Part shown: positions 25,075-33,529 of the stretch, one piece after another | Position numbering within the stretch: the stretch's first letter is position 1 | How the letters are laid out: every line of letters starts with the position of its first letter | Assembly (NCBI RefSeq): GCF_000308655.1 | Contig: NZ_BAGC01000044.1 | Location: 186,001-250,000 of the forward strand | Origin: Nocardia niigatensis NBRC 100131 | GTDB lineage: Bacteria; Actinomycetota; Actinomycetes; Mycobacteriales; Mycobacteriaceae | DNA length: 64,000 nt | Reading direction: 5' to 3' | Made by a program: the position numbers and the translations under genes | Notes under the pieces: generated by a model | What the model saw: only the letters and a program-made list of their open reading frames with translations | What the model was told of the DNA's origin: nothing | Database searches by the model: none

Positions 25075-27627
25075 TCAGACCCGATCCACCGACTCCAACC
25101 GCTCGTGTTCCGGCGACTCCACCCGCTCGTATCCCAGCAGGACATCGTGCGCGACCTCACCATCGGCGACCGTGACCCGGCTGAACACCGCAGGATAACC
25201 CCGGGCCATCACGGTGTAGCGTCCCTCGGTCAGATCCGGCACCACATAGCGTCCGGCGTCGTCGGTGCGGGTGATGGCGATCAGGTCCCCCGCCTCGTCC
25301 AGCACCGTGATCTGGGCATCGGGCACGCCGAGACCGCGCTCATTGCACGCCGACCCCGCCAACACCGCGCGCGGCGCCAATTCGATGTCGTGACGCAGCA
25401 TTCCGCTGTCCGGCACGGTCAGGGTGACCGCGGAGGGACGCATGTGGTCCGCCACCGCGACCAGCGTGTAGGTGCCGGCCAGCACGCCGCGGCAGGTGAA
25501 GTCGCCGTCCACGGTGGTAACCGCCGAGCCGACCACATCGCCGAACGCGTCGGTGAGGGTGATGGTCGCATCGCCCAGCGGCGCACCGCGTCCCGCCGAC
25601 CGCACCACGCCCGACACCTCACCGGAGCCGAGCAACGCCACGTCCAGGCTGAGCGGGCGGCTGCCGACCGAAATGGTCACGGCGGCGGGCTGATACCCGA
25701 ACGCCGACACGATCAGCACATAGCCGCCCGCCCGCGGCACGCCGATGACATAGCCGCCGTCGGCTGCGCCGACGGCGCGCGACACCTGCCGCCCACGCTG
25801 GTCGATGAGGGTGAGCACGGTATCGGGCACCGACTGCCCGTCCTCGCGGTGCACGCAGCCCGAGACCGACAGTCCCGACGGCTGGACGAAGTGGAACTCG
25901 GGCTCCGGCTCGGGCTCCGGCTCGATGTCGGGCTCCGGCTCGATGTCGGGCTCCGGCTCGATGTCGGGCTCAGGCTCGGCCACCTCAGCCACCACCCGCA
26001 CCGGAACATCCTGCAGCGGAATCTCTTTCATGAACATGAGCACGAACGCCGCTACCACCGCCACCGCGGCCGCCACTAAGAACACTCCGCCCATGGCATG
26101 GGTGAACCCGGTCAGGATGGGTACGCGCAGTTGCTCCGGCAGGGCCGCGATGCCGCTGGTATTGCTCTGGATCCGGCCCAGCTGCCCGGCATCGAATCCC
26201 GGCGGTAGCTGTCCGCCGAAGGCAGCCATGATCTTGCGGGGCAGCAGGTTGAACAGAATGGTCAGGAAGACCGCGACACCGAGCGTGCCGCCCATCTGCC
26301 GGAAGAAGGTGGCCGACGCGGTGGAGACACCCATATCGGTGCGCGGCCCGGCGTTCTGCGCCGCGATGACGAGCGTCTGCATGCACCCGCCCAGGCCGAA
26401 ACCGATGACGCCGCAGTACAGCAGCGGCTGCCACAGCGGACTGTCGTAGTGCACCAGCGCGAACAGCACCGACCCGGCGCCGATCACCAGCGAGCCGAGC
26501 ACCGGCAGCATCTTGTACCGCCCGGTGAACTTGGTGACGAGCCCGGACAATTGCGCGCCCAGCATGATGCCCATCACCAGTGGCAGCATGAAAAGCCCGG
26601 AGCGCGTGGGCGAATACCCACGCACCACCTGGAAGTAGAGCGGCACCAGCACGATCGCGCCGAACATCGCCACGCCGACGATGAACCCGCCCACGATGGC
26701 GATGCTGAAGGTGCGATTCCCGAACAGCCGCAGCGGAATCAGCGCGCTGTCCTTCATGAGGAATTCGACAACCAGGAACAGCACCAGCCCGGCCGCCGCG
26801 ATGGCATAGCCGAGCAGGGCGCGATGTGAACTCCAGCCCCAGTCCCGGCCCTGCTGGGCGACGATGAGCAGCGGAACCGTGCCCGCCGCAAGGGTTATCG
26901 CCCCCAGCCAGTCGGTGCGGTGGCGGTGCCGCTCGAAGGGTACGTCCAGCACCTTGCCGACGACCAGGATCGCCAGCACGCCGATCGGTACGTTCACCAG
27001 GAACACCCAGCGCCAGCCGGAGAGTCCGAGAATGTGGTCGGCATTGGAGAAGAAGCCGCCCAGCACCGGGCCGAGTACCGTGGCGATGCCGAAGACCATC
27101 ATGAAATAGCCCTGGTACTTGACTCTTTCGCGGGGCGGCACGATATCGCCGATGATGGTGAAGGCCAACGACATGAGCCCGCCGGCGCCGACGCCCTGCA
27201 GCGCACGGAATCCCGCGAGCTGATACATGGAGGTGGCGAAGGTGCAGGCCACCGAGCCGATCACGAAGACGCCGATGGCGATGAGGTAGCAGGGTTTTCG
27301 GCCGTAGATGTCGGCGAGCTTGCCGTAGAGCGGCGTCGAGATGGTGGCGGTGATGAGATAGGCCGTGGTGGCCCAGGCCTGCTTGTCGAACCCGTGCAGG
27401 CTGTTGGCGATGCGGACGATCGCCACGCTCACGATGTTCTGGTCCAGCGCCGCCAGGAAGACGCCCAGCAGCAGGCCGGACAGGATGGTCATGATCTGGC
27501 GGTGCGACAGCGTGCTCTCGATCGGCGGTGTTCTCTCGATCGGCGCGTTGGCGGCCGGGGCGACCCGGACCGGCGCCGCCACCCGCGACGGGATGGACAC
27601 CGATGTCTGGGTGGAGCTATTAGTCAT
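25075..27627 (-). CDS. MFS (DHA2) exporter fused to three Ig-like carboxypeptidase-regulatory domains
   Basis: 850 residues. Residues 45-545 are a 14-helix drug:H+ antiporter: the DHA2 motif LDQNIVSVAI in helix 1, GKLADIYGRKPCY (motif A), and the motif C region GVLGPVLGGFF. After helix 14 comes an acidic EPEPDI repeat linker (about 552-580) and then three copies of an 80-residue beta sandwich of the carboxypeptidase regulatory-like fold (SVSGCVHREDGQSVPDTVLT, EVSGVVRSAGRGAPLGDA, AVLAGSACNERGLGVPDA, each with a DGGY/DGDFT/DAGRY turn). Such a tail on an MFS pump is unusual. ATG 27627 starts the conserved part; the gene is monocistronic. Confidence 0.88.
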   Translation of the reverse strand: MTNSSTQTSVSIPSRVAAPVRVAPAANAPIERTPPIESTLSHRQIMTILSGLLLGVFLAALDQNIVSVAIVRIANSLHGFDKQAWATTAYLITATISTPLYGKLADIYGRKPCYLIAIGVFVIGSVACTFATSMYQLAGFRALQGVGAGGLMSLAFTIIGDIVPPRERVKYQGYFMMVFGIATVLGPVLGGFFSNADHILGLSGWRWVFLVNVPIGVLAILVVGKVLDVPFERHRHRTDWLGAITLAAGTVPLLIVAQQGRDWGWSSHRALLGYAIAAAGLVLFLVVEFLMKDSALIPLRLFGNRTFSIAIVGGFIVGVAMFGAIVLVPLYFQVVRGYSPTRSGLFMLPLVMGIMLGAQLSGLVTKFTGRYKMLPVLGSLVIGAGSVLFALVHYDSPLWQPLLYCGVIGFGLGGCMQTLVIAAQNAGPRTDMGVSTASATFFRQMGGTLGVAVFLTILFNLLPRKIMAAFGGQLPPGFDAGQLGRIQSNTSGIAALPEQLRVPILTGFTHAMGGVFLVAAAVAVVAAFVLMFMKEIPLQDVPVRVVAEVAEPEPDIEPEPDIEPEPDIEPEPEPEPEFHFVQPSGLSVSGCVHREDGQSVPDTVLTLIDQRGRQVSRAVGAADGGYVIGVPRAGGYVLIVSAFGYQPAAVTISVGSRPLSLDVALLGSGEVSGVVRSAGRGAPLGDATITLTDAFGDVVGSAVTTVDGDFTCRGVLAGTYTLVAVADHMRPSAVTLTVPDSGMLRHDIELAPRAVLAGSACNERGLGVPDAQITVLDEAGDLIAITRTDDAGRYVVPDLTEGRYTVMARGYPAVFSRVTVADGEVAHDVLLGYERVESPEHERLESVDRV
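25921..25974 (-). repeat. Three tandem 18-bp units encoding EPEPDI
   Basis: CTCGATGTCGGGCTCCGG occurs at 25921-25938 and 25939-25956, with a one-base variant at 25957-25974. In the minus-strand reading it encodes EPEPDI repeats that link the MFS and Ig-like parts. The near-identical DNA suggests recent slippage expansion. Confidence 0.9.
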
Positions 27628-27748
27628 GTTTGGGGCCCTTGTCAGATTTCGACTGTCCGTGCGTGCGGTACTACTCGAAAAGACCTCGCCATGAAGCAAT
27701 TCGGGCAGCCTACTCCCGCCGATCGGGGCCCCTCACACGAGGTGGCGG

Positions 27749-28414
27749 TTACGCCTCCGTTTGCGCGTAGAGCGGAATACCGGTGTGGAAGAAGCGAATG
27801 AGCCGCCCGATGCGCACACAGTGGTCGGCGCCGCGCTCGTAGTGGTGGGCCAGCAGCGCGATGTCGATGGCCATGGCCGGCCCGTGCGGCCAGCCGTCAT
27901 CGGCGGCCAGCTCCACCAGCCGGCCGCGCAGCCGCTCCAGATTCTCGTCGCGCGGCACCAGCGCGCGATCCCGCGGCGGGTTCTGTGCCGCAATGACTTT
28001 GCCCGCCAGGTCCGTGAGATCGGTGACCGCGGCGGACATTTCCGCGAGCAGGTCGAGCGCCTGCCGCGGGGCCACGGCATTCGGATAGCGGCGCACCACC
28101 ACATCGGCCACCCGGCTCAGCGCGCGGCTGACCGCGAGCAGGTCGTCGGCGATCTGCATGGCCGTCACCACCTGGCGCAGGTCGCGGGCCACCGGCGCCT
28201 CCAGGGCGAGCAGGATGACCGACCGGTCCTCACATTTCGCGTGCTCGATCTCCACCTGTTCCTCGAACGCGAACACCTCGTAGGCAGCAGTCAGGTCGCT
28301 GCCGAGGAGTGCCGCCGAGGCCCGTTCCGAGGCCTCGTGCGTCAGTCGCGCCATATGCGCGAGCTCGTCGGTCAGCGCCATCAGTTCGCTGGAGAATTTC
28401 GTGCGCACTCGCAT
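27749..28414 (-). CDS. PhoU-family phosphate-signalling protein
   Basis: 221-residue all-helical protein with two PhoU repeats. The first contains ELMALTDELAHMARLTHEAS and the metal-binding ED-type positions around FEEQVEIEHAKCEDRSVILLA; the second has IALLAHHYERGADHCVRIGR, the conserved ERxADH block of PhoU repeats. It resembles mycobacterial PhoY proteins, which bridge the Pst transporter and the PhoR kinase to dampen the phosphate-starvation response. No pst genes are nearby. ATG 28414 is preferred to ATG 28435, both in frame. Confidence 0.9.
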   Translation of the reverse strand: MRVRTKFSSELMALTDELAHMARLTHEASERASAALLGSDLTAAYEVFAFEEQVEIEHAKCEDRSVILLALEAPVARDLRQVVTAMQIADDLLAVSRALSRVADVVVRRYPNAVAPRQALDLLAEMSAAVTDLTDLAGKVIAAQNPPRDRALVPRDENLERLRGRLVELAADDGWPHGPAMAIDIALLAHHYERGADHCVRIGRLIRFFHTGIPLYAQTEA

Positions 28415-28695
28415 ATCTTCGCCGCCCACCCGCATACCTGCACACTATCGTGGCAAAACCTTTATCCCCGAATGACTCTCGGTTGTCGAGCCGAGAGAAA
28501 AACAGACCGACCAGAATTCTCTGTTCCTGCCAACAACGGCGGGTTCGATCGCGGGCCGCACCCTGGCCGGGCCGTGCCGAGGATCGAGCCCAGGATCACC
28601 AGCCCACTATCTCCACGCACCACCTGCCCCTTCCCGATCCGCGGGAGCGTAAGCCACGCCGCCGGCACGCTGGGTGGGGCAGCTGGATCATGAGC

Positions 28696-28733
28696 GGGAA
28701 ACTTTCCCAACGAGAAACATTGCCCATTGGGCA
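28696..28733. promoter_or_regulatory. Two 13-bp palindromes before the TetR gene
   Basis: GGGAAACTTTCCC (28696-28708) and TGCCCATTGGGCA (28721-28733) are each perfect inverted repeats around a single centre base, 22 to 59 bp before the TetR ATG. Either fits a repressor operator for autoregulation. The centres are 25 bp apart. Confidence 0.6.
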
Positions 28734-28754
28734 CGTTTTACGCATACTGGAGTC

Positions 28755-29375
28755 ATGCCGGACGAACAGCCCCTCGGTCTCCGCGAACGCAAGAAGCTCG
28801 ACACCCGGAAAGCCCTGAGCGACGCGGCCCTTCACCTCATGTTCGAGCGCGGCCTCGAGAACGTGGTGCGCGAGGACATCGCCGCCCGCGCGGGAGTGTC
28901 GGTGCGCACCTTCAACAACTACTTCACCGGCAAGTACGACGCGCTCGTCTACCGGCACCTGGCCCGACTCGGCAGCGCCGTCGAGATCCTGCGCTCCCGA
29001 CCGGCGAACGAGCCACTGTGGGAGTCGCTCACGGTGGCACTGCTCGAACCGTTCGAGACGGAACTGGCCGAGTCGGCGCGCTACATGCCCACGCCCGCGG
29101 AGCTCGCCGAGGTCCGGAAACTGATGGCCGCCCCCGAAACCAGGGCCCTGCTGGCCAAGGGCGCCGAGGACAACCTCGTGGCCGCCATCGCCGAACGCAC
29201 CGGCACCGATCCCGACGTGGACATCTACCCGCGGCTGGTGGCAGGAGCGGCGGGCGCCGCGCTCCAGGCTGCCTTCGAGGTCTACGCGCGCACCGCCCCG
29301 CCCGAACCCGTCACCCATCTGGTCCGCCAGGCCCTCGCGGCCCTTGCGGCGGGCCTGCCCCAACCGCCGGCCTAG
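28755..29375 (+). CDS. TetR-family regulator
   Basis: 206 residues. N-terminal helix-turn-helix: REDIAARAGVSVRTFNNYFTGKYDALVYR, the canonical TetR recognition helix. The C-terminal helical half (residues 60-206) should bind a ligand; it is not recognisable further but resembles the acyl-CoA-like or drug-sensing TetR type with a PETRALLAKG motif. ATG 28755 is chosen because it lies at the operator edge. It is followed after 57 bp by a flavin monooxygenase in the same direction, so it likely controls that gene and itself. Confidence 0.9.
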   Translation: MPDEQPLGLRERKKLDTRKALSDAALHLMFERGLENVVREDIAARAGVSVRTFNNYFTGKYDALVYRHLARLGSAVEILRSRPANEPLWESLTVALLEPFETELAESARYMPTPAELAEVRKLMAAPETRALLAKGAEDNLVAAIAERTGTDPDVDIYPRLVAGAAGAALQAAFEVYARTAPPEPVTHLVRQALAALAAGLPQPPA

Positions 29376-29432
29376 CAGCACCGCTCGCGCCGGTTCCGCC
29401 AAATACCCTCAACGACAAGAGGTTTATTTGCC

Positions 29433-31004
29433 ATGCCCGAAAACAAAGTCGACATCGTCATTGCCGGAGCCGGGCCGAACGGCCTGATGCTCGCCTGCGA
29501 ACTCGCGCTCGCCGGCCTCCGCCCCATCGTGCTGGACCGGCTCCCCGCGCCCAGCCCCGAACCGAAGGCCAACGGCCTGGCCGGACAGGTGGTCCGGGTC
29601 CTCGATATGCGCGGGCTCTACGGCGCGTTCAGCGGCAGTCCGGGCGCACCGGCCCCGGTGCCGCGCTACATCTTCGGCGGCATGCCCCTGGATCTCACTG
29701 CCGTACAACCGAATCCGGTGCACCTCGTCTTCAAACCGCAGCCGGAGATGGTGGAGATTCTCACCAAGCACGCCGTCGACCTCGGCGTCGACCTGCGCTG
29801 GGGCCACGCACTGACCGACCTCGAGCCCGGCGACGACCAGGTCACGGTCTCGGTGACCGCACCCGACGGGCCCTACCGGCTGACCGCCCGCTACCTGGTC
29901 GCGGCGGACGGCGGAAGGAGCCTGGTGCGCAAGCGGATCGGGATCGACTTCCCGGGTATCACCTCCGACGCGCACGTCAGCCGAGTCGGCCACGCCACCC
30001 TGCCCGACGAGTTCCGCGCCGGGGACGGCGCCATCGATATTCCCGGGGCGGGCCGTTTCGGGCTCGGCCATCACCGGCTCGAACGCGGCATGTTCATCTT
30101 CGCCGAACTCGATCCGGGGCGGCCGATCATCGGCACCATGGAATTCCAAGGCGGCGAACGGTTCTCCGACGACGAACCCCTGACCTTCGACGAACTGCGC
30201 GACAGTGCCGAACGCGTCCTCGGCGTCCCGCTGCCCATCACACCGCCGACCGGCCCGGGCCCGCACACCCTGCGCCGCACGGTCGGCCAGAACACCCGGG
30301 TGGCGGAGCATTACCGGCAGGGACCCGTCCTGCTGCTCGGCGATGCCGCGCACGTTCATTCGGCCATGGGCGGGCCCGGGCTGAATCTCGGTTTGCAGGA
30401 CACCGTCAACCTGGGCTGGAAGCTCGCGGCCGAAATCCAGGGGTGGGCGCCCGAGGGGCTGCTCGACACCTACGAGGCCGAACGACACCCGGTGGCCGAA
30501 CGCGTGGTGATGTACTCGCTCTCCCAGGCGGCACTGGTCTCTCCCGGGCCGGAAATCACCGCCCTCCGGCAGCTTTTCGGCGAGCTGCTGCAGCTGCCGG
30601 AGGCGGCCTCGCATATCGCCGGGTTGCTGGCGGGCGCGGACAATCGCTACGACGTCGGTGACGATCATCGGCTGTCCGGCTACTTCTTCCCCGATTGCGC
30701 CATCGAAACAGCCAGTGGCGCAAACCGGATCGCCGAACTCCAGCGGGGCGCCCGTCCGGTGCTGCTCAGCTTCGACGCCGCTCTCGATCCGATTGCGGCC
30801 GTGGACGGTTGGACCGACCGCGTCACGCCCATCGTCGCCACGGCCGCCGAACCTCCGGCCGCCGCGCTGCTGATCCGCCCGGACGGATACGTGGCCTGGG
30901 CGGCGGATGACATCACCCCGGCCGCGCGGGAGAGCCTCCGGACCGCGCTGCACCGGTGGTTCGGCGGGCCGCGGGTCCTGGGAATCGACGTGCGGCCGAA
31001 CTAG
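29433..31004 (+). CDS. FAD-dependent aromatic monooxygenase
   Basis: 523 residues, class A flavoprotein hydroxylase. Motifs: FAD-binding GAGPNGLMLACELA near the N-terminus, the DG motif AADGGRSLVRKRIG, and the GD motif LLLGDAAHVHSAMGGPGLNLGLQD. The C-terminal 120 residues form the thioredoxin-like domain typical of phenol hydroxylase, RdmE and rifampicin-monooxygenase relatives. The co-directional TetR gene upstream fits a drug- or aromatic-inducible system. Rifampicin-type inactivation is one possibility because RIFMO enzymes are known in Nocardia, but polyketide tailoring or aromatic degradation are equally possible. Confidence 0.9.
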   Translation: MPENKVDIVIAGAGPNGLMLACELALAGLRPIVLDRLPAPSPEPKANGLAGQVVRVLDMRGLYGAFSGSPGAPAPVPRYIFGGMPLDLTAVQPNPVHLVFKPQPEMVEILTKHAVDLGVDLRWGHALTDLEPGDDQVTVSVTAPDGPYRLTARYLVAADGGRSLVRKRIGIDFPGITSDAHVSRVGHATLPDEFRAGDGAIDIPGAGRFGLGHHRLERGMFIFAELDPGRPIIGTMEFQGGERFSDDEPLTFDELRDSAERVLGVPLPITPPTGPGPHTLRRTVGQNTRVAEHYRQGPVLLLGDAAHVHSAMGGPGLNLGLQDTVNLGWKLAAEIQGWAPEGLLDTYEAERHPVAERVVMYSLSQAALVSPGPEITALRQLFGELLQLPEAASHIAGLLAGADNRYDVGDDHRLSGYFFPDCAIETASGANRIAELQRGARPVLLSFDAALDPIAAVDGWTDRVTPIVATAAEPPAAALLIRPDGYVAWAADDITPAARESLRTALHRWFGGPRVLGIDVRPN

Positions 31005-31013
31005 AGTCCTCCC

Positions 31014-32381
31014 ATGGCGACATCGGCGGCGGGGTCGGCGGCGGGCGGTATCGGAGCGGCGGAGGCCGGGCGGGCCGCGCGGAAGCGAGTGCCGCGCAGG
31101 TCGCTGGGCGAGTGGCAGCCACCGGCCGATCGACCAGATCCGGTGGCGGTGCTGGAAAGGCAAGCCGCTACCCGGCTGCCCGAGCTGGTGCCGATCCGAT
31201 ACGCGCGGATGGCGGCCGGGCAGTTCCCGTTCTATCGCGGTGCCCCGGCGATCATGGCGGCCGATCTCGCGAGCGGACCGCACACCGGGCTGCACGTGCA
31301 GCTGTGCGGGGACGCGCACCTGTCGAACTTCGGGGTGTTCGCCTCGCCGGAACGATCACTCGTGTTCGATGTCAACGACTTCGACGAGACCCTGCCCGGT
31401 CCGTTCGAGTGGGATGTGAAGCGGCTGACGGCCAGTGTGGCGGTGGCGGTCCGGGCCAATGGGCATGACGACGCCGACGCGAGCGGGGCGGCGGTCGCGG
31501 CGGCGCGGGCCTACCGCGAGACCATGGTCCGGCTGGCGGGGCTCGGCGAGACCGAGGTCTGGTACGAGAAGGTCGACGCCGAGCAGGTGGCCCAGCTGCT
31601 CGGCCCGGCCGACCGCAAACGGACCGACAAGGTGATCACCCGGGCGCGGGCGCGCACCAGCCTGCACGCACTGGACAAGCTCACCGAACCCGGGCCCGAC
31701 GGCGCGCCGCGCATCAAGGCCGAGCCGCCCCTGCTGCGGCCCGTGCCGAAAGAGCAGCACGCCGAACTGCTCTCGGTGCTCTCCGACTACCGGGACACGC
31801 TGCCCGAGGAGCGCCGGGTGCTGTTGGACCGCTACGAATTACGCGACATCGCCGTGAAGGTCGTGGGCGTCGGCAGTGTCGGCACCCGGTGCTTCATCGC
31901 GCTGCTGACCGGGCGCAATACCGGCGATCCGCTCTTCCTCCAGGTGAAGCAGGCCGAGCATTCGGTGCTGGCCGCGCACCTGCGGAGCAGTCGGTTCGCG
32001 CATCAGGGGCACCGGGTCGTGCACGGGCAGCGGCTCACCCAGTCGGCGGGTGACATCTTCCTGGGCTGGGCGACGGGACCGGACGGGCTTTTCTACTACT
32101 GGCGGCAGCTCAGGGACATGAAGGGCTCCGTGGTGATCGCCGAGATGTCCGTGGACCGGCTGCGGCAGTACGCGGCGCTGTGCGGGCACACCCTGGCGCG
32201 CGGACACGCGCGGTCCGGCGACAGGGCGGCCATCGCGGCATACCTCGGCGGCAACGACGTCTTCGACCAGGCCATGGGCGAATTCGCGCTGGCCTACGCC
32301 GATCAGACGGCGGCCGATCACGAATCCCTGCTCGCCGCAATTGATTCCGGACGCGTCAAGGCGGCCGAGAACGGCGGGTAG
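31014..32381 (+). CDS. DUF2252 protein, kinase-like fold
   Basis: 455 residues. DUF2252 signatures: RYARMAAGQFPFYRGAPAIM, the catalytic-loop-like GDAHLSNFG, the metal-loop-like DVNDFDET and the Lys-containing FLQVKQAEHSV. These motifs match those of aminoglycoside-phosphotransferase-like kinases in a permuted order, so ATP-dependent phosphorylation is plausible though unproven for the family. Starts 10 bp after the monooxygenase stop, suggesting co-transcription with it. ATG 31014 is the first start in frame after the gap. Function unknown. Confidence 0.88.
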   Translation: MATSAAGSAAGGIGAAEAGRAARKRVPRRSLGEWQPPADRPDPVAVLERQAATRLPELVPIRYARMAAGQFPFYRGAPAIMAADLASGPHTGLHVQLCGDAHLSNFGVFASPERSLVFDVNDFDETLPGPFEWDVKRLTASVAVAVRANGHDDADASGAAVAAARAYRETMVRLAGLGETEVWYEKVDAEQVAQLLGPADRKRTDKVITRARARTSLHALDKLTEPGPDGAPRIKAEPPLLRPVPKEQHAELLSVLSDYRDTLPEERRVLLDRYELRDIAVKVVGVGSVGTRCFIALLTGRNTGDPLFLQVKQAEHSVLAAHLRSSRFAHQGHRVVHGQRLTQSAGDIFLGWATGPDGLFYYWRQLRDMKGSVVIAEMSVDRLRQYAALCGHTLARGHARSGDRAAIAAYLGGNDVFDQAMGEFALAYADQTAADHESLLAAIDSGRVKAAENGG

Positions 32382-32392
32382 GACCAGCCCGG

Positions 32393-33370
32393 TCAGGGGT
32401 TGACGGCGATCACGAGCTTGCCGGTCGAGGAGCGGCCCGCCATCAGCCGGTGCGCGTCCGCGGCCTCGGCGAGCGGGAACTCGGCGGTGATGGGGAGCCG
32501 CACCTTGCCGGAGGTGGCCAGATCGAAAGCGTGCGCGGCGATCTCGTGCAGCACGTCCGGGGCCGCGACGCTCAGGCCGAGAATGGAGAACCCGGCGACC
32601 GAGCGGCCCTGCGGGTAGAGGTCGGGCGCGCCGATCTGCCACGGGCCCGCGCCGCCCGCATTGCCGAAGGAGACCAGCCGGCCGAAGCGGGCCAGCGAGT
32701 CCAGGGTCCGGCGCAGGGTGTCGCCACCGATGGACTCCAGCGCGAGATCCACGCCGCGGCCGCCGGTGGCAGCCGCGACATCGGTGTCGAAGGATTCGTT
32801 CAGAAACGCCGCGTCATAACCGTATTCGCGGGCATACTCGGCCTTGGCCGGACTGGACACCACGCCGTACACCGCGCCCGCCCCGGCGAGCTTGGCGATC
32901 TGGGCGACCACCGTACCGACGCCGCCCGCCGCGGCCTGCACCAGCACGGTCTCGCCCGGCTGCAGGCGGCCGACGGTGTGCACCAGCGCGTACGCGGTCG
33001 GCAGGACCGTGGGAAGCGTTGCGGCGGTGCGCAGATCGACGCCCTCCGGCACCGGGAACACCGTCGCCGCCGAGACGACCGCGACATCGGCATACGCGCC
33101 GCCGTCGGTGATGGCGGCCACCGGCTGACCGACCGCCAAGCCCTCGACGCCCTCGCCCACGGCCCGCACCCGCCCGGACAGTTCCAGGCCGGGCACGAAC
33201 GGCAGCCCCGGCACCCGATAGCCCACGGCCCGCGCCTGCAGATCGGCGAAATTCACTCCGACATAGGCCACGTCGACGGACACCTGCCCGGGACCCGGCT
33301 CCGGCACCTCGAGCTCCACCGACCGCAGTACCTCCGGCCCACCGAATTCGTCGAATCGAATCGCACGCAT
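32393..33370 (-). CDS. NADPH:quinone oxidoreductase, zinc-free MDR family
   Basis: 325 residues. MDR layout: GroES-like N-domain (VAYVGVNFADLQARAVGYRV, PGLPFVPGLELSGRV), then a Rossmann domain with AAAGGVGTVVAQIAKLAGA. The zinc-binding Cys residues of alcohol dehydrogenases are lacking, which fits quinone reductase (zeta-crystallin type). The Tyr after ALESIGGDTLR typical of the subfamily is in place. ATG 33370 starts the conserved core. It is convergent with DUF2252 (12 bp). Likely removes quinones or reduces enone lipid products using NADPH. Confidence 0.9.
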   Translation of the reverse strand: MRAIRFDEFGGPEVLRSVELEVPEPGPGQVSVDVAYVGVNFADLQARAVGYRVPGLPFVPGLELSGRVRAVGEGVEGLAVGQPVAAITDGGAYADVAVVSAATVFPVPEGVDLRTAATLPTVLPTAYALVHTVGRLQPGETVLVQAAAGGVGTVVAQIAKLAGAGAVYGVVSSPAKAEYAREYGYDAAFLNESFDTDVAAATGGRGVDLALESIGGDTLRRTLDSLARFGRLVSFGNAGGAGPWQIGAPDLYPQGRSVAGFSILGLSVAAPDVLHEIAAHAFDLATSGKVRLPITAEFPLAEAADAHRLMAGRSSTGKLVIAVNP

Positions 33371-33529
33371 GCCGCCACACTCCCTCTCCGCCCGCTCACC
33401 GGGCGGGTCGAACCACATCATCCGAACGCCGGACGCACCGCCTTGCAGCACCAGGCCCTCGCCGGCTATTCCGCATGCTGCCGCCCGCCGCCCACTTCCG
33501 CCACCCGGGGCGGCACGGCACCGGCCTTG

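Noticed and set aside
25911-25990. Possible CRISPR-like repeats
   Set aside because: Three 18-bp units with no spacers; they are in-frame codons of an EPEPDI linker.
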